Source: Phormidium ambiguum IAM M-71 (lineage in GTDB: Bacteria > Cyanobacteriota > Cyanobacteriia > Cyanobacteriales > Aerosakkonemataceae). Taken from it: a stretch of 64,000 bases of DNA. Location: the NCBI RefSeq assembly GCF_001904725.1, contig NZ_MRCE01000020.1:1-64000 (forward strand), read 5' to 3'. Position 1 is the stretch's first letter; each line of letters opens with the position of its first letter. The position numbers and the translations under genes are program-made. Below, piece after piece: positions 35,709-44,210 of this stretch. The notes below the pieces were generated by a model. That model searched no databases. It had not been told where the DNA came from and worked only from the letters and a program-made list of their open reading frames with translations.

Positions 35709-36563
35709 CTAAGTTAACTCCGCACTACAGACAATCCGAAAACCAAGATTGCCATCATCGTTGCTCGCATTGTTGCAGTCGCGACAAGCCGAACGGCAGT
35801 ACTCAGGAATAACGTACCACGAACCACCCCGCAGCACTCTAATTATTTGAGGATCATGATCATTCTCATTTTGTTGTTCATCGACCCAAGCACTGCCATC
35901 AACAGGTGCGCCTTCGTAATTCTCATACCAATGGTCAGCACACCATTCCCAAACGTTTCCGTGCATATCAAATAGCCCGAAACGATTAGCAACTTTAAAG
36001 CTGCCTACAGGGGTTGTTTCCTGACGATAAACACCTTTCGGGCCACGACCATAAGAGCCTGACCACTTACCATATTTATTATCTCTACCGTCGTAATTTG
36101 CTAAATCTGTGGTAATTGTCTCGCCAAAATGGAACGGTGTGGTTTTGCCAGCCCTGCAAGCATATTCCCATTCAGCTTCGCTGGGTAAGCGATATGTTCG
36201 TCCTGTTTTGTGAGTCAGTCGAGCGCAAAATTCTACCGCATCATACCAAGAAACGCATTCTACTGGGCGCTCCGCACCTTTGAAATAAGATGGATCTAAC
36301 TTAAGTTCTCGACTAACTTGAGGTAATGCCGCTACTGTTTTCCATTGAGCTTGGGTGACAGGATATTTCCCCATGCAAAAAGGCTTGATAGTTACTGAGT
36401 GCTGAGGGCTTTCTGATTCATTATGTCCTTCTTCTTTTTCGGGAGAACCCATCAAGAAGCTGCCACCAGGAATCAACATCATCTCTAGTTCAACTCCAGC
36501 GCCCAGGTCTTCGACAAAATATTCTGCTTCACGCTCAATGCGTTTAATTACCATTCTTGCCAC
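35709..36563 (-). CDS. Formylglycine-enzyme-like (SUMF1/FGE fold) protein, 284 aa
   Basis: The whole protein is an FGE-sulfatase (C-type-lectin-like) domain: MLIPGGSFLMGSPEKEEGHN (29-48), FCMGKYPVTQAQWK, YRLPSEAEWEYACRAGKTTP, FDMHGNVWEWCADHW and RVLRGGSW near the end. In conflict systems this fold serves as a binding module rather than an oxidase. It is the last gene of the minus-strand operon and looks like a duplicate of the C-terminal domain of the preceding gene. Its final ~40 residues differ from that copy mainly at first and second codon positions, a pattern typical of retroelement-diversified variable regions. Start is GTG at 36563 or ATG at 36554. Confidence 0.85.
   Translation of the reverse strand: MARMVIKRIEREAEYFVEDLGAGVELEMMLIPGGSFLMGSPEKEEGHNESESPQHSVTIKPFCMGKYPVTQAQWKTVAALPQVSRELKLDPSYFKGAERPVECVSWYDAVEFCARLTHKTGRTYRLPSEAEWEYACRAGKTTPFHFGETITTDLANYDGRDNKYGKWSGSYGRGPKGVYRQETTPVGSFKVANRFGLFDMHGNVWEWCADHWYENYEGAPVDGSAWVDEQQNENDHDPQIIRVLRGGSWYVIPEYCRSACRDCNNASNDDGNLGFRIVCSAELT
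35718..35840 (-). other. Putative DGR variable region 1
   Basis: This is the 3' end of the FGE-like gene. Against the same part of the upstream copy (36658-36780), blocks such as TCGGCTTGTCGCGAC are identical, while about 18 codons differ, nearly all at positions 1 and 2 with the third base kept as C or T. That is what adenine-targeted mutagenesis of AAC/AAT template codons produces. Confidence 0.6.
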
Positions 36564-36645
36564 TTATCCTTACCTTTTAAATTTGAAAGGGACAAAATTG
36601 TTGCGATCGCAATCGACAAAAGCAAGAGGTCTAGAGTATAAAGGG

Positions 36646-38589
36646 CTACTGAGTCCACTCCGCACTACAGACAACTCGAAAACCGACAGTGACGTAATCG
36701 TAGTCCGCAAGGAGGCTGTCGCGACAAGCCGAATGGCAGCCTCCAGGATAGTTGCGCCACGAACCACCGCGCAGCACTCTAAAAATTTGAGAATCTTTCT
36801 TATTCTCATTTGCCTCAATCCAAGCACTCCCATCATTAGGCGCTTCTTTGTAATTATCGTGCCAGCGATCGGCACACCATTCCCAGACATTGCCGTGCAT
36901 ATCGTACAATCCAAAGGTGTTAGCTACTCCATAGCTACCGGAGGGTGTTGTTTCTCCACGATAAATCCCTTTTGAACCTGAACCGTAAGTATAATTACCA
37001 TTGTAGTTAGCTAAACCTGTGGTAATTGTTTCGCCAAAGTGAAATGGAGTGGTTGTTCCGGCACGGCAAGCATATTCCCACTCAGCTTCGCTAGGTAAGC
37101 GGTAGGGTTTGTTAGTGTGTTTGGAAAGGCGATCGCAAAATTCCACTGCATCTAACCAAGATACTCGCTCTACGGGGCGTTTGCGTAGCGTCTCTGTAGG
37201 AGAATGAGAATCGTTACCTTTAAACCTAGATGGATCTGGGTTAAGTTTTCTATTAACTTGAGGTAATGCTGCTACAGCTTTCCATTGAGCTTGAGTAACA
37301 GGATATTTGCCCATAAAGAAGGATTTAACAGTTACTTGATGTTGGGGACTTTCTGATTCACAGTGTCCCTCTTCACTCGTTGGTGAACCCATCATAAAGC
37401 TGCCTTCAGGAATCGCAACCATTTCTAGCAGAACGCTATTACCCAAATTTTCTCTATAGCCCCAAGCTTGTTGGCGAGTGCGATATATTATTAACTCCCG
37501 ATCGCTAAATAAATTTTTGAAGTTAGTTTTCGTAACTTTTGTATTCAATACTTCTGATAAGAGTTCCCATAACTTTGTACCAATCTTTTGTACATAGTTT
37601 GATGCGTAGCCTGTGGAAGCAGCAATTTGTTTGTAAGTCTGTTGCTCAAAGGTTCCTTTTAAAAGGCTGATTTGAATATCGTTAAGAGGTTGTCCTGTTT
37701 GCTCTAAAACTGATTGCCCAATAGCTTCAATAACATTCTCTATGCGAATAATCTTTGCCACTTCAAACTCAAAAGGTTGGAGATGAATTTCATCCTCAAA
37801 AACAATGGTTGCCTCTTCAAATTTAAAAGTCCGCCGATTTGGAAGTTGAGAGGCAGGGCTACTGGTATCTTCTTGAGAAGAAACTAGCGCATTTGGTAGC
37901 CGCAATTCTACATCTTCCACTCGCCAGGAGCGATTAAGTAATTCATCACTAACTTTGCTAAAATCTGTATCCAAACGTCTGACTACTTCGGCAAAAGCTA
38001 AAAGGGTAGGATAATCTCTTAATTGTGGAGCCAGTTCTTGAGTAATGCGTGAGAGTCTTTCCATTTCCGCCCGATTTAGCAACGGGTTTCCTCTGCCTTC
38101 TGTCGCTTCGATACATTTTCGATATGCTTGGGAAATCTGACCTACTGCTTCCTGCCTTTTATCATCTATGCAGACCATCGCCGCCCACTGTTGCGTCTCT
38201 AATTCTTGGGAACTAATATATGGATTCGTTTGGGAAAGATGTTTGATATAGGTAATCAATAAACGAGCCACTGCTTCTATTTGTTTCTTACCTAGTACTT
38301 CCTCCATTTCTGATATCAGGTAAGCTCGTACCGCAGGTTCCATTGCATATTGTTCGTAGCCTACAGGTCTACAAATATCTGATAGCAATAAATCTACTTC
38401 TGCTACCCAAGGTATATTTTCTCCTTCTTCCCACAAAAGCTGATTTCTCAGGTAGTTGAGCAACTCTGGAGTTAAAACTAAAGGCAGGGCTGCATAGTAT
38501 GCCAATTTCTTATAAGATGGCTCAAAGCGACGGACAAAGCGATCGACCTGCTGCCGAGCATATTTTTGTTTTAGTGATGTTTCGCTCAT
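36646..38589 (-). CDS. Conflict-system protein with N-terminal effector-associated region, HTH and C-terminal FGE domain, 647 aa
   Basis: Three parts are visible. Residues 1-230 are helical (KLAYYAALPLVLTPELLNYL), like the N-terminal regions of SAV_2336-type proteins. Residues ~310-370 (LLKGTFEQQTYKQIAASTGY) resemble the HTH domain found next to vWA-MoxR systems. From ~385 on is an FGE-like domain (EMVAIPEGSFMMGSPTSEEG ... MHGNVWEWCADRW). It lies 15 bp after the vWA gene, so it is part of the MoxR/vWA operon and a good candidate for the third, effector-linked component. A small dispersed repeat is inserted in frame, adding SPTETLRKR. The C-terminus contains variable region 2. Confidence 0.75.
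   Translation of the reverse strand: MSETSLKQKYARQQVDRFVRRFEPSYKKLAYYAALPLVLTPELLNYLRNQLLWEEGENIPWVAEVDLLLSDICRPVGYEQYAMEPAVRAYLISEMEEVLGKKQIEAVARLLITYIKHLSQTNPYISSQELETQQWAAMVCIDDKRQEAVGQISQAYRKCIEATEGRGNPLLNRAEMERLSRITQELAPQLRDYPTLLAFAEVVRRLDTDFSKVSDELLNRSWRVEDVELRLPNALVSSQEDTSSPASQLPNRRTFKFEEATIVFEDEIHLQPFEFEVAKIIRIENVIEAIGQSVLEQTGQPLNDIQISLLKGTFEQQTYKQIAASTGYASNYVQKIGTKLWELLSEVLNTKVTKTNFKNLFSDRELIIYRTRQQAWGYRENLGNSVLLEMVAIPEGSFMMGSPTSEEGHCESESPQHQVTVKSFFMGKYPVTQAQWKAVAALPQVNRKLNPDPSRFKGNDSHSPTETLRKRPVERVSWLDAVEFCDRLSKHTNKPYRLPSEAEWEYACRAGTTTPFHFGETITTGLANYNGNYTYGSGSKGIYRGETTPSGSYGVANTFGLYDMHGNVWEWCADRWHDNYKEAPNDGSAWIEANENKKDSQIFRVLRGGSWRNYPGGCHSACRDSLLADYDYVTVGFRVVCSAEWTQ
36658..36780 (-). 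other. Putative DGR variable region 2
   Basis: Codon-by-codon comparison with 35718-35840 shows pairs such as TAC/CGC, TAC/GGC, AAC/CTC, AAT/CTT, AGC/GAC and AAC/TAC, all derivable from AAC or AAT. Interspersed codons are identical. The gene bodies upstream, by contrast, differ at many silent sites, which suggests recent replacement of this end from a common template. No template repeat or reverse transcriptase is in the window. Confidence 0.6.
37177..37206 (-). repeat. Small dispersed repeat, copy 2 (in-frame in FGE-domain gene)
   Basis: Read on the coding strand it gives GAGACGCTACGCAAACG and encodes SPTETLRKR, almost the same peptide as copy 1 in the unrelated HTH gene. It interrupts the loop before the RPVERVSW strand, which follows directly in the paralogue. 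Confidence 0.75.
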
Positions 38590-38604
38590 AAGCCTGTTGC
38601 AGAA

Positions 38605-39693
38605 TTACTCATTATGGGGATGAGATAAAACTTGTCCGCGCACGATATCGATCGCGTTACTAAATCCATCTTTATCCATTTGCTGCATCGACACAAGGTA
38701 AGCAATCGCTTCGGCAGAGGTGTTTTCCCAACGTTCTTTAGGCATTGGGTTAAGCCAACAGATTAAATTTGTTCGCTGTTTCAGCTGAACTAAAAACTGA
38801 ATTGTGGCTCGAATTCGCTCCATGCAATGATAACCTCTGGCTGCTCCTGCATCGCTGACAATTAACACGCTGGTATCGCGATCGCAACTTGCTAAAGCTT
38901 CCTCGATCGTAACAGGCTTGGTTAAATGAGCATCTTGATAGACAGCTACAACAGGAACATTGTGAAAATAATAGATTTGAATTTGAGCAAGATAGCAAGC
39001 TTGCTCAACTGTCTCCACCAAATCGCGAGTAAAACGATGAAATGGAGTCATAGAGCCATCCCGATCTATAAATAACTTCAGGGAAGCATGATTGACTTCT
39101 CTACGACGATAGACAGGAGCTAAGAAAAAACCTTGACAAGCTGATTGTTCCACCGTTGCATCAACATCTAACACATCTAATGGGCCATCTGGGATCAGAC
39201 GACGCAAATAGCGCCAGGTGTAAGCCATTTTGCGACGAGAAATCGGTGAATAAGTTTGAAGAGTAGGTGGATTTTGTAAATCAACAGGAATATAAGGCGA
39301 CTTAACAGGTAAGGGTGTTAAATCGGGAGAAGATTCCGGTGGTGGCGATGGAATTTCGGGTGAGCGATCGTCCGGCAGTTCGGGAAGCGGTTTTGGTGGT
39401 AGGGATGGCGTTTCTTCCCTGTTTTGTTTGGGGGGAATCGACTTTTGAGAAGGTGGTGGGGGTGCGATCGCAGCAATTTCTTCCCAAAGCGAAGCAAAGT
39501 AAGATTGCTCCTCTGGAGAATGGCACCAGAGCAACTTCAACACCAATTTAAGTTCATCAATATTCTGACTACCCATCTCACCTCTAACAGCATCCAACGC
39601 TGCTAGATATTCGTTGACACCTAAATTAAAGCCTTTCTTTCGCAAGTACTTAAAGGCATTTTCAACAATTAGTTCTGGATTAAATTCACTCAT
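38605..39693 (-). CDS. vWA-domain protein of a MoxR-vWA conflict system, 362 aa
   Basis: The N-terminal ~90 residues are helical (NAFKYLRKKGFNLGVNEYLA). A proline-rich linker spans about 95-150. A vWA domain follows, with LKLFIDRDGSMTPFHRF as the metal-site strand (DxDGS instead of the usual DxSxS) and LIVSDAGAARGYH further on. vWA proteins of this kind pair with MoxR ATPases, which remodel them. The start overlaps the MoxR stop as ATGA, so translation is coupled; the ATG eight codons earlier is less likely. Confidence 0.8.
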   Translation of the reverse strand: MSEFNPELIVENAFKYLRKKGFNLGVNEYLAALDAVRGEMGSQNIDELKLVLKLLWCHSPEEQSYFASLWEEIAAIAPPPPSQKSIPPKQNREETPSLPPKPLPELPDDRSPEIPSPPPESSPDLTPLPVKSPYIPVDLQNPPTLQTYSPISRRKMAYTWRYLRRLIPDGPLDVLDVDATVEQSACQGFFLAPVYRRREVNHASLKLFIDRDGSMTPFHRFTRDLVETVEQACYLAQIQIYYFHNVPVVAVYQDAHLTKPVTIEEALASCDRDTSVLIVSDAGAARGYHCMERIRATIQFLVQLKQRTNLICWLNPMPKERWENTSAEAIAYLVSMQQMDKDGFSNAIDIVRGQVLSHPHNE

Positions 39694-40667
39694 GAGGCAG
39701 ATGCGTATTTCTCCCAATCAGCCGACTGTTTAAACAACAATTCTCGATAGGGAAGCGGATTGATAGTTTCTAACTTTGAGGGTGAGTATGGCTGTGAATC
39801 AAAGCTTTGCAGTGCGTTCAGCCAGTCGAGAAATTCGCTAGTACCCGGTTCTCTAAATAACCCCTTAGCTTTACGAATTGCCAAGAATCGTTCACTTGCA
39901 GATTTTATCAATTCTAATGACGGTTTAGTTGCTACAGGCCGATTGGAGGTTTCTTGAGAAGAATCTTCGGCTTGAGCCTGATAGTGAACATCCACAATTT
40001 TCCGTAACTGTTCTGAATCACTAGGAAATTTGATAAAGTAATATACACAGCGTCTTAGGAAAGGCGCAGGCAGATTTCCTTTCTCTTTATTGCTAGTAAT
40101 AATAATAATCGGTTCATGAGTTGCTTTAATTTTATTATCTCCTATTTCCCCAGTTTCAGGAATTTCAAATGCCCAAGGTTCATCCAAAACTGCTAACAAA
40201 TCATTAGGGAAATCTAAGTCAGCCTTATCTATTTCATCAATTAAGACGAGCGCCGGACAATCTTTTAAACAAAAAGCTCTACCTAATGCTCCAAATTGAC
40301 GATAGCAGGTTGGATTACTCGGATCTCGGTTAAGTTTGGAATCTACTTTTTGAGCTTGAACATCATGCAATCGCAGGAGCGCATCATACTTATACAAACC
40401 TTCCTGCGCCTTACTAGTAGAACGCACATCCCAACGATAAAACGGTAAACCTAATTCGTAAGCAACCGCCGCAGCCAATCGCGTCTTACCACATCCCGCT
40501 TCTCCTTCTAACAACAAAGGACGGCGAAGATAAATCGCTAAGTTTACTGCCTGAATTAACTCGCGATCGGCAATATAAGGTTCTGGTTTTTGCGGAGAAT
40601 CGGGGTGAGAATTTTGAGGGGGATTCACTAGATTCCCTGTGAATTTATATTTAACCTTTCGTTTCAT
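39690..40667 (-). CDS. MoxR-family AAA+ ATPase, 325 aa
   Basis: Walker A is GEAGCGKT (55-62) and Walker B is LVLIDEID (140-147). Sensor features (IIIITSNKEKGNLPAPFLRR) follow, as in MoxR/RavA-type AAA+ proteins. These act as chaperone-like motors with a vWA partner, which is encoded directly downstream. Upstream lie the iSTAND-like and protease genes. The combination matches the MoxR-vWA ternary systems described as regulated biological conflict systems. Confidence 0.88.
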   Translation of the reverse strand: MKRKVKYKFTGNLVNPPQNSHPDSPQKPEPYIADRELIQAVNLAIYLRRPLLLEGEAGCGKTRLAAAVAYELGLPFYRWDVRSTSKAQEGLYKYDALLRLHDVQAQKVDSKLNRDPSNPTCYRQFGALGRAFCLKDCPALVLIDEIDKADLDFPNDLLAVLDEPWAFEIPETGEIGDNKIKATHEPIIIITSNKEKGNLPAPFLRRCVYYFIKFPSDSEQLRKIVDVHYQAQAEDSSQETSNRPVATKPSLELIKSASERFLAIRKAKGLFREPGTSEFLDWLNALQSFDSQPYSPSKLETINPLPYRELLFKQSADWEKYASAS

Positions 40668-40688
40668 AAGCTTTAATTCCTGATTATT

Positions 40689-41735
40689 TTAGCTAACAAG
40701 CCTGGTCATTTGATCCATTAATTCATCATAAACTTTACAGGGTTCTCCTCTTGTCACTTCATAAATTGTTTTAGCCATTTGTTGAAATTTTTCATCATTA
40801 CCTCTGCTCTGGTGGCTATCCAGCCCTGAAAAATTAATCAACCAATTCTCAATGTCTTTATCCTTCCATTTCTGGAGGGGTAACTCTAAAAACTTCTCCC
40901 GATCCAAATTTTGCTTTTTGCAATATAGTGAAGATGGCAAACAATCTTTAGGAAGCGATCCCCGTATTGCTAAAACAGCTACAAATCTTACTAAGCGATG
41001 TCGTTGGCTGAGTTCAGGTAGCTGACGTACCAACGGACACCAAAATTCATTCAAGAACCAATTCAAAAATTGATTTTCCGGGTTCAAGTAGTAAATATCA
41101 ACTTGAATAAAAAGTATATGTCCACTACATAGAGAACCACATATTTTTCTAATCACATCATTAGTATATAGACTAATTTCACTAGTCGATATACTAAGAT
41201 CTATAGGATAAGGATCGATACCTAAATTTTCCGCTAAAAAGTTGAGAAAATTAGCTTGATTTACCTTCTGATACGGGGAGAACGCCAATATATAAGGACG
41301 ATACCAATGACCCATACTTTTTAGCTGGGATTCAAGTTTTTTGATACACAAATCTCCCTTCATAGAAGAACTGTTTTGCAGAAAAAATAAAGCGGCACCT
41401 TCTTGATTTTTGATTTTATTTAAAACATTATTAATAATTAAATTAGCCTTGGAAAAGTCTATTTCAGTAAACTTTTCTTGCCAATTATTGAAAGAGTTTC
41501 TATAAATACGATCGCTACCTGACTCTAATGCACGTAATCTTTTAATTTCTGTCTGCAAATGATTAATTTCTGCTTCTTTTTGTTTAATATCTTCTTCAAT
41601 TGCAATTTTCTCAGCATTATTCATCACTGTATCCAGTTGTGCATAGAGGGCAAGAAACTGCTTGTACAAGAATTGTAAACGTTTTTCTTTTGGCCCGATT
41701 AAGTTTAAACTATTAATTTCAACCTGCATAGCCAT
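40689..41735 (-). CDS. Inactive-STAND (iSTAND)-like protein, 348 aa
   Basis: A coiled-coil segment (AEKIAEEDIKQKEAEINHLQ-like, about residues 40-75) precedes a STAND-NTPase-like fold: ALFFLQNSSSMKGDLCIKKL at the P-loop position, GHILFIQVDIYYL at the Walker B position, and FLELPLQKWKDKDIENWLIN. The P-loop lacks the GxxGxGK(S/T) pattern, so nucleotide binding is doubtful; this is the mark of iSTAND domains in such operons. It probably relays a signal between the protease-type sensor and the ATPase module. Confidence 0.65.
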   Translation of the reverse strand: MAMQVEINSLNLIGPKEKRLQFLYKQFLALYAQLDTVMNNAEKIAIEEDIKQKEAEINHLQTEIKRLRALESGSDRIYRNSFNNWQEKFTEIDFSKANLIINNVLNKIKNQEGAALFFLQNSSSMKGDLCIKKLESQLKSMGHWYRPYILAFSPYQKVNQANFLNFLAENLGIDPYPIDLSISTSEISLYTNDVIRKICGSLCSGHILFIQVDIYYLNPENQFLNWFLNEFWCPLVRQLPELSQRHRLVRFVAVLAIRGSLPKDCLPSSLYCKKQNLDREKFLELPLQKWKDKDIENWLINFSGLDSHQSRGNDEKFQQMAKTIYEVTRGEPCKVYDELMDQMTRLVS

Positions 41736-41740
41736 TTATA

Positions 41741-42676
41741 TTAATTCGATAAATCATTAATGTCTTGCTCTACATTGAGAAGGTTTTTTTCTAAATCTTT
41801 AATTTGCTCTCTAATACTAACTAAATCGGCTTGACTCAATGTATAGTTAAGTTGGTTATATGTAGCTTCATATTTAGCACATAAAACTGAGTAATGATTT
41901 TTTAAAGCTTTTAATTTAACCTGACGAAAAGAGGGCAAATTATCAGAGGAGTTCCTCATAGATAAAGAATACCGATCCATCCACTGTCCCAAATCTGACC
42001 ATGCCGAACGGAGAATGGATGTAGGAATCATAAATGCAGCTGTCACATCTTCCCGTCGCTTTTCTGCTGCTATCGCCATTCCCACTACACCTTGTAGGGA
42101 TTCATCCCATATAGGTGCGCCACTAAAACCTTTTTCTACAGCACGATTTTGCGCCGCTAAAGCATCAATTTGAAGCCAATCATTTGCTCTTTTATCCCGC
42201 AGAATTCCGGTTGCCCATATTCCCAAATCATGTCCTTGAGGAAATCCAAAAATCCTACAATTATGCTCCCAATAATCTTCAGCAACTAGCAAGCGTATCG
42301 GTTCTATAGTTACTGGAGGAGTACTTTCTAATTCCAAACCAGCAATATCCTCCCCTGTTTGAGATGGATTGACTGGTAGCCAGAATACTACTTTAGACTT
42401 CACTTTTTGACCTGGTGCAATCAGGGGAAAATCTAACTCTACAGAACCTACAGGCATATCCTGAGCATTCTGAGGGAGAATAGCTAAAGCTGCTGTTACT
42501 ACATGAGCACAGGTGAGGAGATGACGATTCCCGCAGGGATACGCCTCCGGCACGCTGGCGCGAACGCTACGCGAATCGGACACTAAAAAACCTGCTCCAA
42601 CTACATTACCATTGGCATGGTAGATGCGGACGATCGCTCTCTTAAAGGCTTGAAAGTAATTGTTTGTTGCCATCAA
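41741..42676 (-). CDS. Trypsin-like serine protease of the conflict operon, 311 aa
   Basis: A catalytic triad can be read: His58 (LLTCAHVV), Asp110 (TGEDIAGLEL) and Ser185 (GFSGAPIWDE). The N-terminal FKRAIVRIYHANGNVVGAGF fits the trypsin fold. After the protease domain a coiled coil (residues ~250-310, SLRQ/EQIKDLEKN-type) could dock to the coiled coil of the iSTAND-like protein. A small dispersed repeat adds about 17 residues (RSVRASVPEAYPCGNR) just before the His strand. Such proteases act as regulators or activators in MoxR-vWA systems. Confidence 0.85.
   Translation of the reverse strand: MMATNNYFQAFKRAIVRIYHANGNVVGAGFLVSDSRSVRASVPEAYPCGNRHLLTCAHVVTAALAILPQNAQDMPVGSVELDFPLIAPGQKVKSKVVFWLPVNPSQTGEDIAGLELESTPPVTIEPIRLLVAEDYWEHNCRIFGFPQGHDLGIWATGILRDKRANDWLQIDALAAQNRAVEKGFSGAPIWDESLQGVVGMAIAAEKRREDVTAAFMIPTSILRSAWSDLGQWMDRYSLSMRNSSDNLPSFRQVKLKALKNHYSVLCAKYEATYNQLNYTLSQADLVSIREQIKDLEKNLLNVEQDINDLSN
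42526..42579 (-). repeat. Small dispersed repeat, copy 3 (in-frame in protease gene)
   Basis: A longer member of the family with GGCGCGAACGCTACGCGAAT on the plus strand, inserted in frame and encoding RSVRASVPEAYPCGN between the LVSD and HLLTCAHVV strands of the protease. Confidence 0.75.
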
Positions 42677-42677
42677 C

Positions 42678-43007
42678 TTAATTGGATTTATTATTGCTCC
42701 ACTTCAAAGTGATTTCATAGTTGACTTCTCCGCCAATTGAAGTAAAAATTGCCCCTGCATCAGCAGTTAGTTTAATCCCAAATTTTACCTCTACTTCATC
42801 AGCTGGAGTATTGAGATCCTTAAGTTTAGAAATGATAGCGTTGGCTACTGGTTTTACTTTATCGAAAGCTTCTTCTAAAGATTGTTGTGCTTTGAGTACC
42901 TTTTGTCCCGAAGGTAAAGCGGCTCGTTCGACAACATTCGACTCTGGTTCATCTACCTCTACTAATATGACTTCGCCTGCTACTACAAATTCCGCTAGTT
43001 GTTTCAT
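42678..43007 (-). CDS. CU044_2847-like small protein, 109 aa
   Basis: The features fit the CU044_2847 family: LAEFVVAGEVILVEVDEPES at the start, QSLEEAFDKVKPVANAIISK in the middle, and EVEVKFGIKLTADAGAIFTS near the end. Members accompany trypsin-like and iSTAND genes in conflict operons and may be small adaptor or effector-associated modules. It is the first gene of the minus-strand operon, 1 bp before the protease gene, with GAGGTT upstream of ATG. Confidence 0.7.
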   Translation of the reverse strand: MKQLAEFVVAGEVILVEVDEPESNVVERAALPSGQKVLKAQQSLEEAFDKVKPVANAIISKLKDLNTPADEVEVKFGIKLTADAGAIFTSIGGEVNYEITLKWSNNKSN

Positions 43008-43816
43008 AATTTGTTAAACCTCAAGTCCTGATAACCACAAATAGGTTTACAAAATTAACATTCGCTCAAACTACTCTCTTTTACTTCAAACGCCGGATTA
43101 AAAATGTAATTACCTACCACTTGGTCTGCTAATACTTCAGACCATAAACTTCTAAAAGCTCAGATTCACTCTGAGGTGGTTCTACCGTCAGCCGTTTAAT
43201 TGGCTCAATACAACTTTTCTGGGCATCCAGCTTTCACGAGGCTTATGCTTTCAATATATCTCAGCAGTAAAATAACAGCAACAGACAACTAAGCGTTAAT
43301 GACGTTTTTCCTGCCTTAAATTAACAGACAAACACCCAGGCTAGATAATTCTTGTTTCCAAAATACAGTAAATTCAACAAAATCTGTGAACATCAGAACA
43401 TCAGCTTTTCCCACTGCCAGATGAACGGAGTCTGTGAAATCAAGCGTTGGTGTAGCCTGTGCGTTCGCGTAGCGTCTCGAAGAGAAGCACGTATCTCGCT
43501 CAACAATCAAAACTTAAGGTTTAACACCAAAAATTACATGATTTATTAGTAAAATATAATTATTCGATCGCAGTGGATTCAATCGAATACTATTAACTTG
43601 TATTCGCTATTAGTAAGGATGGCAGCGTTACCGAAAAAGTCATCGCTTTTCTAGAAACAATAGCGATATTCACTATCTCATTACCAATAGCAACTCATTA
43701 CCAATAGCAAGATAGCAAATTCTGTTATCAGATGTATACCAAGTTATCAAGGAGAATTTGAAGTTTTGAGTCCAACCAAATTAAAATTGCTCGTATACGT
43801 CTAAAATTTATAAATC
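43008..43816. other. Gene-poor stretch with operon promoter region and repeats
   Basis: About 800 bp with no convincing ORF. It must contain the promoter of the minus-strand conflict operon. A small dispersed repeat lies at 43450-43488, and a 17-bp unit CTCATTACCAATAGCAA is repeated in tandem at 43677-43693 and 43694-43710. The short ORFs at 43316-43549 overlap the dispersed repeat and look spurious. Confidence 0.5.
43450..43488 (-). repeat. Small dispersed repeat, copy 4 (intergenic)
   Basis: On the minus strand it contains GAGACGCTACGCGAACGC, the same core as the copies inside coding genes. Confidence 0.7.
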
Positions 43817-44182
43817 ATGGCAGATAACATTCAACAAAAATTAGATGAATCTCTGGTTGTGTTAACTGATTGGTTAACACAATGGAATAAAATCTATGCA
43901 ATCCAAGAAGATTTGAACAGATCAATTCAAAAACTTGATAATTGGATAGTGCAGTGGAAACAAATTTATGCGATACGCCTGACGGCACGCTACGCGAACG
44001 TCTGCAAAAAATCTTACACGCTAACTGAAGCAACTGCTCTCGCTGCTGTCTTTGGTTGTTCGGTTGTTAAAGTTGGTACAAAATACAATTTACTTAAAAA
44101 TAATAAAGTTTTGTTTACTGGAAGTTTAGTTGCAATAGTTGATTATTGTTTTAATAATTTAATTGATTTACCTAGCCAATAA
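43817..44182 (+). CDS. Hypothetical protein with inserted dispersed repeat, 121 aa
   Basis: The N-terminal part has two similar units (LTDWLTQWNKIYAIQEDL and LDNWIVQWKQIYAIR), suggesting an internal duplication of a helical segment. The middle (RLTARYANV) comes from a small dispersed repeat read in frame. The C-terminus, TEATALAAVFGCSVVKVGTK, looks like a small beta domain. I do not recognise a family. ATG with weak upstream signals. Confidence 0.5.
   Translation: MADNIQQKLDESLVVLTDWLTQWNKIYAIQEDLNRSIQKLDNWIVQWKQIYAIRLTARYANVCKKSYTLTEATALAAVFGCSVVKVGTKYNLLKNNKVLFTGSLVAIVDYCFNNLIDLPSQ
43972..44006 (+). repeat. Small dispersed repeat, copy 5 (in-frame)
   Basis: Contains GGCACGCTACGCGAACG and is read in frame as LTARYANV within the 121-aa hypothetical protein. 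Confidence 0.7.
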
Positions 44183-44210
44183 AGACTAGGTAATCTTGGC
44201 AAGTAGATAA

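Noticed and set aside
36538-36975. 145-aa plus-strand ORF opposite the FGE genes
   Set aside because: It is the antisense shadow of the FGE-domain genes with no family features of its own.
37600-37630. Possible further dispersed repeat (GATGCGTAGCCTGTGG)
   Set aside because: The encoded residues (AASTGYASNYV) fit the surrounding HTH domain, so it is probably ordinary coding sequence.
43316-43549. Short ORFs on both strands around a dispersed repeat
   Set aside because: Composition and starts are poor, and half of each frame is repeat sequence.
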